From positions 17,236-81,235 of the forward strand of contig NW_020167562.1 of the NCBI RefSeq assembly GCF_001641265.1: a stretch of DNA of 64,000 nt. The letters run 5' to 3'. The translations under genes were made by a program, and so were the position numbers. Under the pieces are notes generated by a model. That model was not told where the DNA came from, searched no databases, and saw only the letters and a list, made by a program, of their open reading frames with translations. Position 1 is the first letter of the stretch. Each line of letters starts with the position of its first letter. Source of the stretch: Pseudogymnoascus destructans. Its lineage: Eukaryota; Ascomycota; Leotiomycetes; Thelebolales; Thelebolaceae. Shown here piece by piece: positions 20,774 to 30,850 of this stretch.

Positions 20774-21076
20774 AGTTATTACTTGTATTTAATATAATAC
20801 AATCATACATACGACTCTATTACTAACTCTACCGGTACATGACGTCCCCTGAAGGAGATTACTAATAAATACTCCAACTACAACAGGATTATGGCTCACT
20901 GTAAGTCTTCAACAGATAACTGTTAAGCCTCTACAGTCCTAAGTCCTAAATAGGAAGTAGTGGAGCTCGGGATTGCAAGGTTTTTACAGGGATTATGGCA
21001 CTAAATTCTCATATTTCTATACTAACTACATATGGGGGTGTTGAACAGCCTGTTCAACAGTTGCTAAAATGCTCTA

Positions 21077-22842
21077 ATGAGCGACTCGGAATTGTCAGAT
21101 TTGCCGTCAGACCATGAGAGCTATTCTCAAATGGAAGAGCTATCGTTACCACATCTTCTGCCTCAACCTACCCCTCTTCAGCTTCCAGTTGAAGCAGTTG
21201 ATGTATCGATTAATCTACTTCAACATCCAAGGGTAGTACTACCACCGACGTCGTTGAAGCTCTTTACAAAGGGCTTATATCGTCAGGAATTACTTGATAC
21301 TTGGCCTCCAACTATAAAAATGATATGCCTACAACCAGGCTGTGAATATTCACTACCGCCATAAGAACTAAAGCAATCGTCGACGGGTAATCTATGGAGG
21401 CATTATTCTTTAAAGCATCCAATAGTATCATATGCCCTTAAAAATGAGAATAGACAGTCGTCTAGTGCATCAAGTACTACATCGTCATTCTTCAACCCAT
21501 GCCCATCAGCCCTACCAAAGCAATCTGGTAATCCTTCAAAGTATAAGGAGCTATTACTACAGTTTATTGTGTCAAATAACCTATTGATATGCCTTATTGA
21601 AAGCTATTGGTTCCGTGAATTAGTTCAATTCTTAAGCCTGACAACTATATCAATATCAGCTTGTACACTACACTGAGAACTACAGTGTCAGTTCTCATAT
21701 CACGGAGGCAAACTACAACTTGAGCTCCATTCTCATATCAAGAGAGGAGGCCAGATATCAATAATTAATATCGCTGTTCAAGATGCTCGTTAGGCTTTAA
21801 AGGCAGCCCCTGCTGAGCAAGGAGTTGCGCAGATTCCAGTAATCGAAGGCAATGAAAAGATGCTATTCAAAAGCAGACTATTGCAGCTGGTCTTAAGAAG
21901 CTACAACTATCACTCGATATGCGAGTCTGGTGGAACTCAACATACGAAATGGTTTCAACAGTCCTTAAGTTACAGATGCCAATTACAGCGATCTGTGCTA
22001 CTCAGAAAATGGATTTAAGTATGAGAGATATCACCCTTACACCAGAGGATTGGATAATGCTCCACGCTCTTTAGAATTTCTTCTATATATTTGTTAAGCC
22101 GTCACAAAAGCTACAAGCAAGCTTATATCCAATGCTTAACTTCGCAATTCCTCAGTATCTAAAGATGATAAAGAAGCTCGAGGCTTTACAGAAAGAAGTC
22201 AGTATATCATCAACAATTGGCCTAGCAAGTATCGCTGCTCATAAGAAGCTTAATGTATACGCTTGCTACAAATCAATGATGGAGTCATTCAGGGGTAGCT
22301 ATAATTTGCGATCCACGTATGAATCTTATCGTATTTAACAGTCTTTGGCCAAGCAGTACTGAAGAAGTCAAACGGAATAGAGTTAAGCAGCAGTTTCACG
22401 ACGTCTTTATTCAATATAGAGACCGCCAATACTATCTTGATGAGGAGAAAAATGAAGCTGAGGCGGAATTACCACAATTGCCTACAGAACCTGACTCTGA
22501 TGATGTTTATACATTTCTCACAGCATTTATCAAGAACCGGAATGGAAGCGCTGGCTTGTTGAGCTCCGGCCAGGTCCAACAACAGATATCCTTAAATATT
22601 GGGCAGCAAAGCAATATCAATATCCAATTATAGCTGCAATTGCTCGAGACAATTTGGCAATTTCTGCAACATCAGCTCCATCAGAACGGGTCTTTAGTAA
22701 TGGAGCTGATATTCTTATGAAGAAGAGGAACAGGCTCTCTCCTGAAACGCTTCAATATTTACTCTGTTTACGAGATTGGGGTCATATACTAGAGGTTGAA
22801 GAAAGTGAAGCTGAAGACGCTGATGAGAAGGGGGAAGAGTAG
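21077..22842 (+). pseudogene. hAT2 transposase, degenerate
   Basis: The first block, ATG at 21077, encodes an acidic N-terminus followed by a BED-like Cys region (CLQPGCEY), then stops. Middle blocks include RVWWNSTYEMVSTVL, the conserved hAT RWNSTY-type motif, at about 21920. The C-terminal block at 22654-22842 has SATSAPSERVFSNGADI and KKRNRLSPETLQYLLCLRDW, the hAT dimerisation domain. Multiple stops and frameshifts make it non-functional. Confidence 0.8.
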
Positions 22843-23019
22843 TTATATAGTTATTTTATCTATTCTATTTGTATATTTTAAGCTTCATTATCCTGAAGAT
22901 CGGGATATAACCCGTATCTATCCGTCAGACCTTAGACGGATCATGATCTGACCCGTGAGGGCTCAGGATCAGATCCGGATATGATCCGCTCAACACTAAC
23001 TGACAGCCGCTTTCTAAAG

Positions 23020-23077
23020 GTTAGTAGGTATCATGTGCAGATTAGGCGCGCCTATCTGCACGTGATACCTACTAACA
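23020..23077. repeat. Near-perfect 58-bp palindrome centred on GGCGCGCC
   Basis: The left arm GTTAGTAGGTATCATGTGCA and the right arm TGCACGTGATACCTACTAAC are reverse complements apart from one G/T-pairable position; the centre is AGGCGCGCCT, with one extra base on the left arm. It lies 14 bp right of the hAT2 TSD. No coding sequence covers it. Confidence 0.8.
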
Positions 23078-23244
23078 CCATGTGAATCTGGCTCCAAGAA
23101 TCAGGCATAATAAGGCACCAACAGCCTGAAACCTGTGTACTGGTGTAGTTTCCTACGGTAGAATAGCTTCCGGATGATGGCATAAGTAAAGTCCGTAGCC
23201 CCATTGAATTCAAGCAAGTTGGTTCACGCTCGGGATATCACAGT

Positions 23245-23624
23245 ATGTCGGCTTCTATATCACGTGGCAGGCCCAGCTTACTGAAAGTGGCAAAACCCCA
23301 GTTGGCACCAACAGATGCAAACCACGATCTTCATGACATTGAGACTCGGATCTCTGCACTACCAGCAGCAATGCCTAGTCTGACTAGGCCTAAGCCTAGA
23401 GATAACTCAGATTCAGAAGGAAGTTGCCAAATAACTCTCCCTATCGAAATTTGGCTGCATATTTTGGATATTTCAGGTATCTTGAATATTACCGACATCT
23501 GCAACATTTTAGTCATCATCCGCCAATTGAGGGAGTGGATAGTAGATGCACCGTTGTGGATAAAACGATATGGCAGTCCCATGCCATCCCATAGCCAACA
23601 CTACATTATGCATGGGTACATCAG
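23245..23624 (+). pseudogene. F-box protein gene fragment cut by hAT3
   Basis: An ATG at 23245 opens a frame whose residues about 73-115 read ITLPIEIWLHILDISGI and WIVDAPLWIKRYG, the usual start and end of a fungal F-box domain (substrate adaptor of SCF ubiquitin ligases). The frame runs on past 23624, but from there it is the terminus of hAT3, so only the first 126 residues are host-derived. The rest of the gene was not found. Balanced codon use and no internal stop suggest it was real host sequence. Confidence 0.55.
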
Positions 23625-23769
23625 CAGTGTGGGTAATAGTACAAATAGTCCGTCCAAGGCCTTAAACTGGACTGGACTGTTTAAATATTGAGTAAACTGG
23701 ACTGGACTGTATATTTATGTGGTCAAACTGGACGGACTGTGAAACTGACTAATAAACTGACAGTTTCTA

Positions 23770-25045
23770 TATAAATTACATCCAAGATTTCAAACACTCT
23801 GTAGCCTCGATAGTCTCTGCCTCCAAGTTATTCCTTCTATCAGTAACTGTGAGCAACACACCTAAAAATAGACTTTCTGGTTCTGCTGACACAGCTGGAA
23901 TTGAAAGAATATCAATGGCCATTAAAGAAAGATTAGGATACATTAGCCGCTGCGTAGGTTCTATAGTAGTTCAGGCTCCAAAGCATATACTTTATACCAC
24001 AGGGGTCAAGTGGTGAGACTAACAGGTTGGCCAAGTGGTTCGACTCGAAGTAAGGGAATGCAAAGTAAGTTGAAGCAGGAGGAATTGCAAGAAGGCCAAG
24101 TAGTGTATAATTTGCTAGCTAAAGATCAATAAGAGACATGAGCAATAAGTGCTTATATAACATTAAAAATCCCTAGTGCCAAATAAGCGAAGGCAATAAT
24201 TAACCGAGCCCTAGTGAAGCGAGCCAATAACAAGAGAGCCTAAGCCAGTAGTCAACATTTGGGCTGATCTAGGTCAGCAAGTGAAGCGAAGTGAGCGAAG
24301 TGAGTGAAGCAGGTGAAGTGAATGACATAGTGAAATAAGTACTAGAGACTAAAGCAAATCAAAGGGTTATGACACAAATATCGAAGGAGTGTCATGACAA
24401 TCTTTGACCTCTGACAAGATGGGAGCTTGAAGATACCTAGCATACTCATCTACCTCTGTCTGTACCCTGGCTTTCTTCCTTCTCCAAGCCTGATACTGCA
24501 CCGTTGTTTTTGTGTTTGCTTGTGGAGGAAGAACAATAGCTTTGGACTTGTATTTCTCTTCCCAGAATTCCTGCATCTTAACCTTTCCTCTAGTGATCCA
24601 CACATCCTCCCAAGTAGACTTGAAGTACTCCCATTTGAATGCTGGGCACAGCACTGTTGTTGCTATATAGACTGGGGTTCTACCTGTAAGAGCATAGTAC
24701 TTGTCTAGTTTAGCCCAACCAGAGTTGCAACATGGGGCCATGTATCTATCCTCTTGATATTGTATCTTTGCGGCCTCAAACTGCTCTAATAGTAAGTCCA
24801 TAGTAGGTAAAACATGGTCTAATGTGCCTACGTGTCCTTCAGTTGATAGTGTGGCGTCCTCAAAATACTGAAGAAAGTCCCTAATCTTCTGCAAATAACC
24901 CCAGTCTGTTTCTGAAAGTGCGTCCTTTTCTAACTTGTCTCTAGCTACAAAGATATCAATAGCTTCGCGTCATAGTGTATCCAAGGCGCAGTCAATCATC
25001 TTAACCAAGAGTTCCATCTAGTAGAATTGTCCCTGATTAAATTCA
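23770..25045 (-). pseudogene. hAT3 transposase C-terminal half
   Basis: The minus strand reads an NSTRWNSW-type motif near 25020 and then an open block at 24894-24405 with YYALTGRTPVYIATTVLCPAFKW and a linker rich in Lys and Glu. After the repeat D insertion (23962-24399) it continues with YPNLSLMAIDILSIPAVSAE and LTVTDRRNNLEAETIEATE, the hAT dimerisation signature. The N-terminus and zinc finger are missing. Confidence 0.75.
23962..24399. repeat. Dispersed repeat D, copy 2
   Basis: Nearly identical to 1971-2422. It sits between two parts of the hAT3 transposase frame, so it inserted after hAT3. Flanks do not show a clear target duplication. Confidence 0.75.
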
Positions 25046-26430
25046 AGCCTTTGTGTACGAAATCGTTGAATTCACTGTGTGCTACGGCGAATATAAACAA
25101 TGAGGTTGTGCAGCTTTCCTAGTGGCCCCTTATCGACTCCTTAGAGGGGTTCTAGGTCTATATGAGTAATTTAGAGTATCTAGAAGGCGTCTTAGAATCA
25201 GTGTTGCCCGAGTAGTACTCGCCGTGAGTAGTACTCGGGTGATATTTTTGACTACTCAGGGACTTGCCGAGTACTACTCTGAATACTCTGAATACTGCCA
25301 AGCCCTTGGCAATGAGGGGTAACTGGGCGTAGAATAGAATTAGATAATTGAAGCTTTCTTCCACTTGAGCGTTCCGTATTACTTCCTGACTGTGAAAATG
25401 AGTGGCTCTTCTCTGTCGCCAGTGCCGGCTGAGTATCAGTCTGATGCTTTAGAGCTGCCGCCCCTTATTCCGATGCTGCATATGCCTCTAAGAGTTCAAT
25501 TACCTGATTCTACATCAATCCTCTTTTCGAAAGGGTCATTCTACCGTACTTTATTAGATACAAATACCTGCTAGAATCCAATACCAATGCCTTCAAACTA
25601 TTGTAGCTATATGCCGAGCCAGCTACTAAAGAGCCAGATGACGAGTAATCTTTGGAAGCATCTTAAGAAGATGCACCCATCCATGCATGCAGAATATGAG
25701 AAGCTATCCTCCTCAATTAGAAGCTCATTAACACCATCTGCTTCTGCTTCTGCTTCTGCTTTTTTCCAGCCCTGCTAAGCACCCAGTAATGAACCAAGCT
25801 CGTCGAAATATAGAGAGCTTGTACTCTCTTTTGTGGTATCAAATAACCTACCGCTACACCTTGTGGAAAGCCACTCATTCTGGCAATTAGTTCATCATCT
25901 AAACACTACAGTTTTGACAGTTAGTAGAACTACGATCAGACAGGATCTATATCGTCTATTCTGCTATCATAAAGCACGGCTTCAAGTAGAATTACAACAA
26001 CATATTATAAGTGGTGGACGACTTGCAATAACTACAGATACTTGCTCGAAACAATTCTGAGTACTCAGCAGTTACAGTACACTGGATAAATGATAATTGG
26101 TAAATGAGAAATACTATACTTGACGTTATACACCTTCAGGAGCCAATCCACTCTGGCGAATACCTTGCCGAACAGATGATACATGTAACGGACGATTATA
26201 GTATTACACCTGCGATCTTTACAGTTACAAGAGATAATGCATCTACGAATACAACTATGCTATTAGAATATGAGAAACTGGCATTGGCGCAACCTATTAC
26301 CCTGAAACAACCATGGGATTTTACACTGAAAGCAGGAGACGTACACTGTATTGGGCATATTATCAACATTGCTATTCAACCTACTTTAGCTTCCTTAAAG
26401 GCAACGCCTGACGAAAGGGTAGAGGAATAC

Positions 26431-27341
26431 TGTCATACTGATATTCATTGCACTCAGTTTGCTATCAAACTCAAGAGCAAACTTAGAAATCTCCTCCTCA
26501 AACCTACAAGTCACTATACATATTTTGGCTTATCACACCAACAACAAGAGCAATACTACTCAACGATTGCTACAACCATCTATGATTCATTACACGTCAT
26601 CGCTCCTTAGTTACTGGGCCGATATTACCACATAGCATATCTGTACAACCCTCTATGATTCATTACATGACATCACTCATACTACCACATGACATATCTC
26701 TACCAACTAGAGGCCTAGGAGCATGAACGATAGCTCTAAAAGCTCCTACGAACCTCTATGATTCATTACATGTCATCGCTCTTTAGTTACCCACAAGATT
26801 GGTTAAGTTATGACATAATTTGTCTATGACATAATTTGTCTATAGGGGTACTCTGACCTTGGACCTCCTTTTACTTCCTATAGGCTACGAACCTAAGAGA
26901 TGGTTCTATGGGATTCTCTTACGTCGACTACAGTTACCAAGCCTGGTAAGTCATGGAAAGTCTTGGAAAATGAGAGAAACTACATTCCTTTAGCATAAAT
27001 AGGATTGCCCTTTCCTTAAGAAAGGGCAAGCAGACAATACAGTAAATCGACTATCACATACTTCCACGTCTTTTCCAAGCTTCCAAGCATTCATCTTGTT
27101 ACTCCTTGTTTCTGAAAAGTCAGTGAGGTGTTAACCTTTGACTTACCCCTGAGTTCCCAGACTCAACATTTGTTGCAACTTGTCTGAACCACTTCACTAC
27201 ATCACACACCTGATTGCTGCGTTGTGGAATAGTCTAAGCTACAACCCTTTGGCTCTGTTTCCTAAGACAGTGTGTTGTCTTAGTAAATTCATCCCTTCCT
27301 TGGGTGGCTAGATTCTCACATCTGGTGCACCCACCATTACA
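26431..27341 (+). repeat. LTR-C, full length, left arm of inverted pair
   Basis: This 911-bp LTR runs from TGTCATACTG to CACCCACCATTACA. It carries private rearrangements not seen in the copies at 3073 or 44251, including a GGGCCGATATTACCACATAG junction and a duplicated GACATAATTTGTCTAT unit. The flank AATAC at 26426-26430 has no partner on the right because a second, inverted copy abuts directly. Confidence 0.9.
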
Positions 27342-27918
27342 TAAAGGAGTGTAGTTCTCTCATTTTCCAAGACTTTCCATGACTAACCAGGCTTGGTAAC
27401 TGTAGTCGACGTAAGAGAATCCCATAGAACCATCTCCTAGGTTCGTAGCCTATAGGAAGTAAAAGGAGGTCCAAGGTCAGAGTACCCCTATAGACAAATT
27501 ATGTCATAGACAAATTATGTCATAGACAAATTATGTCATAACTTAACCAATCTTGTGGGTAACTAAAGAGCGATGACATGTAATGAATCATAGAGGTTCG
27601 TAGGAGCTTTTAGAGCTATCGTTCATGCTCCTAGGCCTCTAGTTGGTAGAGATATGTCATGTGGTATTATGAGTGATGTCATGTAATGAATCATAGAGGG
27701 TTGTACAGATATGCTATGTGGTAATATCGGCCCAGTAACTAAGGAGCGATGACGTGTAATGAATCATAGATGGTTGTAGCAATCGTTGAGTAGTATTGCT
27801 CTTGTTGTTGGTGTGATAAGCCAAAATATGTATAGTGACTTGTAGGTTTGAGGAGGAGATTTCTAAGTTTGCTCTTGAGTTTGATAGCAAACTGAGTGCA
27901 ACGAATGTCAGTATGACA
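27342..27918 (-). repeat. LTR-C partial copy, inverted right arm
   Basis: This is the reverse complement of the first roughly 560 bp of the neighbouring LTR and ends with CAGTATGACA at 27918. It shares the left arm's private junctions and carries a third copy of the GACATAATTTGTCTAT unit. The arms can form a hairpin of over 550 bp with a loop of about 350 bp. Confidence 0.9.
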
Positions 27919-28680
27919 CAGAGTCACTCTACGATTGCTACAATTTGTGATCCTCGGTATAGTTTCAACATTTTCAATATCATATGGAAAGACAGTACAC
28001 AATGGATCAAAAAGAACAGGGCAAAGGCACAGTGGCAGGACTGCTTCTACTGATATTCAGGCCGCGAGTCTGATATTCGAGCAGCAAACATTATTAATAG
28101 TATCGAAGATGAGGATCTAGATCCAGTGCAGCAAGCTATGAGTATCGATATAGACTCAGAAGATGAGCTATGCGTATCGCAAAGCCATCACGATACTGAG
28201 CCAGAATGGAAGCGATGGATGAAGGAGCTGATGGTTGGTAGGAACACAGATAATCTCAAATATTGGCAGAGTAAGTAATTCCAATATCCGTTGATTGCTT
28301 CTATAGCAAAGGACCACCTAGCTATTCCAGCTACCTCAGCGGACTCTGAATGAGTATTTAGTGTTGGCGGTGATATTATCACAAAGAAACGGAACAGATT
28401 ATCACCGTCTACACTTAGATATCTACTTTGCTTACGGAAATGGGGTATTATATCACAAGGCGACGATGCAGATAATGAGAGTTAGAATAGTAAATACAGT
28501 CAAATTCTATTTTATATGCGAGTACTACTCACGGTATTCTAGTACCGGTATTCGAATACCGGTACTCGAGCTTCAATTTTGAGTACTCTCTAGGATGCTC
28601 GAGTAGTACTCAGAGCGGTATTCGGGCAACACTGCTTAGAATTGTTCCAGGCTCATACTGTGATGTGAATTGTTTTTGTG

Positions 28681-30545
28681 TAACGTGCATGTATAACGAA
28701 AGTGCCAAACAAGCGAAAGTGCCAAAATATCGCGACTACCCCATAAGAATTGCGATAAATCCACCACAACAATATAAATTAATTAAAACTACTCGGAGTC
28801 CTCTTCCTCAGACCTGTCTATTACAATCTGACAAGTGCGCGCATTGTGTCCAGTCTCACCACACTTGCCACAGCGACGTGCATGGGTTTCTTCCCTTGGC
28901 TTCCGACCACTACTTGCCCTTATTTCTTGCTCTACTTGCTGCACAATGTCCCTCTCGTCCTGTAGCTCCTGTGCTACCTGTTGACTAAGTGATCCTCCTT
29001 GCTGTAGTCATGTTTTTTTAGCTCTCCGGCGCTTGCTTAGCACTTCATTTGCCTGTCGCAGGTTTTGGTTCTCTGCTTTTAACAATGCTAATTGATGCAT
29101 TATTTGCGATGCACCCTTTGTAAACTGGTCAACAGCTGCATAGATTGAGGTTGGAGAGCTATTTTGATGATGCGCAATTCGGTTTTTAATGAAAGTAGAC
29201 TGTGATACAGCTTCAGTTGGGTTATTTGGTGTCTGAGAAACCCATGGTTGAGCGGTGTTTGGGCGAGAGGTTGGAGGTGTTGGCGTCTTAAACCTAAGGT
29301 CAAGTGTAGATATTACACTCTCAGGGCTAAATGGAAGAAGCCCAGCACCTCGGAACCCTACCCTGAATATTGCTTTCTGTCATTGCAATGTTAAATGCAG
29401 CGTGGAAGGCAGGAAAGAAGTCATCCTTAGTAATGTGAATAATATGAGCCCGCATCATATCTTCAATTTGCCGACCATAAGCTCTCTTTAATGGGCCAAA
29501 ACAGCCAACATCAAGTGGTTGGAGTATATGGGAAGAGTGAGCAGGCATACAAAGCGTAATAATGTTGTGTTCTTTGCAGTACTCCTCAAACTTGTCTGAG
29601 TGGTGGCTCTCATGACCATCAAGGACTAACAAGCGATAACCACCAACACTCTGGGGCTTTGTGTGCGTCTCAAAATGCTGAATCCAATCCATACCTCTCT
29701 CGTTTGTAGTCCAGCCATTTGCAGTAACAGCGATTACCCAATCTGCTGGAAATCCGCTATTCTCATACCAAGATGCAAGGTGGTTTTTACCTGTCACAAT
29801 GACAAATGGCGGCACTGCCCAACCTTGAGAACTAATGCCTTGGATTACTGTAACCCATTCCCGATTGCCAGGCTGCACCTTTTTTGCCTTTGCCCGCCCA
29901 TCTGAGCTCGTTACTACCGTTGCACTTGAGATGACGCCCATCATAAACCCAGTCTCATCAAAGTTGTAGATATCTGCATTGTTGATGCCATACTTTAGAA
30001 TTGTGTTCCATACAAGCTCAAACCAGCCACGAATGACTTCTGGATCTTCGCACTTAGCCCTCTGGTAGTCGTATTTTCGCTGGAAGCGTGTCCGGAGCTC
30101 TACATGGCGCTTAACAAAATTTGAAGCCCAACGTGACCCGACGCATGGCGCGTCGCATGTTGCAAGTAGTCGATTTGCCATATCTTCAACAATTGACAAC
30201 TGAGGAGGGAACCCTTTAGCAGCTAAGTCAAGTATATACTGAACAAGAACTGATTCCTCTAGGTTACTTAATTTCCGTAAGTTGGCTTGGATATCGCGTC
30301 GTGAAGGTACGCCTTGTAAACGGTGACATAGCTTGCGGTGGTCTACGGAATAGATCCTAGCTGCAACTCGAAGGCGCAAATTTGGGTCGCTTTGCATAGC
30401 TTGGATAGCTAGCACTAATTTGCTTTCATCATTTTTATGGCGCATGTTTTGTTGTGGAGGAATTTAACATTTAGTTGGGGGGGTTGGTCACCGCATGATT
30501 TTGGCACTTTCGCTTGTTTGGCACTTTCGTTATACATGCACGTTA
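28681..30545 (-). mobile_element. Fot-2a: Fot/pogo transposon
   Basis: TA-flanked ends begin TAACGTGCATGTATAACG and end with the reverse complement at 30545. Each end has the motif CGAAAGTGCCAAA twice. Length is 1865 bp, including the TA duplications. It lies about 305 bp upstream of the RING gene start at 30851, so it may have displaced that gene's distal promoter (inference). Confidence 0.92.
28789..30445 (-). pseudogene. Fot-2a transposase, frameshifted
   Basis: ATG at 30445 starts a pogo-type transposase with an N-terminal HTH, a CENP-B-like segment, and catalytic Asp in YNFDETGFMMG, LLVLDGHESHHS and LQPLDVGCFGPLK. A one-base change at about 29355 shifts the frame (GRVPRCW in place of GGFRGAG), so the open part is 372 aa. 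The C-terminal region continues in another frame to a TAG at 28789. It shares the zinc-knuckle tail of the other Fot-2 copies. Confidence 0.85.
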
Positions 30546-30850
30546 ATTGACTGTCTAATCTAATCTGAATTTTGGTGGTAAAGTCACGGTGAGATCATGT
30601 GATCAGAGTACCATAGTACAACAATTTGTAACCTGAAAACTAAGGAAGTATTCCGTAAGAGTTCACGTGACTATTACAACATGTGAATCTGAACGAGGCA
30701 TTCACCTACCACAGGATATGTTCTAGAGATGGACGTTGGCAATCGTCTACCCCATCGTTGATATCTACCTTTGGCCAACTGCGTCAAAGCTATGACCTGA
30801 TTCGAAAAGTCCAAACACGCACACGACAGAGGACGGCCTCCTTTGGCAAG

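Larger units (their letters stand above)
17734..21074 (+). mobile_element. PIF/Harbinger-type transposon inside hAT2
   Basis: The ends are GAGTGTTTTAGCA at 17734 and TGCTAAAATGCTC ending at 21074, imperfect inverted repeats flanked on both sides by TA. Just inside the right end lies the palindrome TGTTGAACAGCCTGTTCAACA. It carries a DDE nuclease gene on the plus strand and a SANT/Myb-like frame on the minus strand, the usual two-gene layout of Harbinger elements. A second, heavily mutated copy is at about 46805-50145. The right end lies directly before the ATG of the hAT2 frame at 21077. Confidence 0.8.
17514..22998 (+). mobile_element. hAT2 DNA transposon with nested Harbinger element
   Basis: The left end CAGTGTTCAGCACGGATC and the right end, TAGTGTTGAGCGGATC when reversed, form a terminal inverted repeat. 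Flanks TCTGACAG (17506-17513) and ACTGACAG (22999-23006) match at 7 of 8 positions, the TSD length of hAT elements. Subterminal regions repeat GATCCGGAT-like units. Without the nested 3.3-kb Harbinger element the hAT would be only about 2.1 kb, so part of its coding region is probably deleted. Confidence 0.85.
23625..25190 (-). mobile_element. hAT3 remnant with repeat D inserted
   Basis: The left terminus CAGTGTGGGTAATAGTAC at 23625 is hAT-like and is followed by subterminal AACTGGACTGGACTG repeats. Minus-strand coding covers the C-terminal half of a hAT transposase. The right terminus was not found; hAT1 is inserted at 25199 and the N-terminal part is lost or decayed. The 8 bp left of the terminus (TACATCAG) have no partner in view. 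Confidence 0.7.
25379..28486 (+). pseudogene. hAT1 transposase, interrupted and internally deleted
   Basis: N-terminal block from ATG at 25398, with a BED-like finger remnant (MTSNLWKHLKKMHP) at about 25635. A central block at 26104-26430 includes VTRDNASTNTTM and WDFTLKAGDVHCIGHIINIA. After the LTR pair, coding resumes at about 27930 with ATICDPRYSFNIFN and ends with PATSADSE, stop, VFSVGGDI and KKRNRLSPSTLRYLLCLRKW, the dimerisation domain. The hAT core between the CIGHIINIA and DPRY motifs is missing, so sequence was lost at the LTR insertion site. Several stops are present. Confidence 0.8.
25199..28634 (+). mobile_element. hAT1 DNA transposon with perfect 8-bp TSD
   Basis: The ends are CAGTGTTGCCCGA at 25199 and TCGGGCAACACTG ending at 28634, perfect 13-bp inverted repeats. 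The duplications CTTAGAAT at 25191-25198 and 28635-28642 are identical. Both subterminal regions repeat GAGTAGTACTC-like units. An inverted pair of LTR-C copies sits in the middle of the coding region. Confidence 0.93.
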
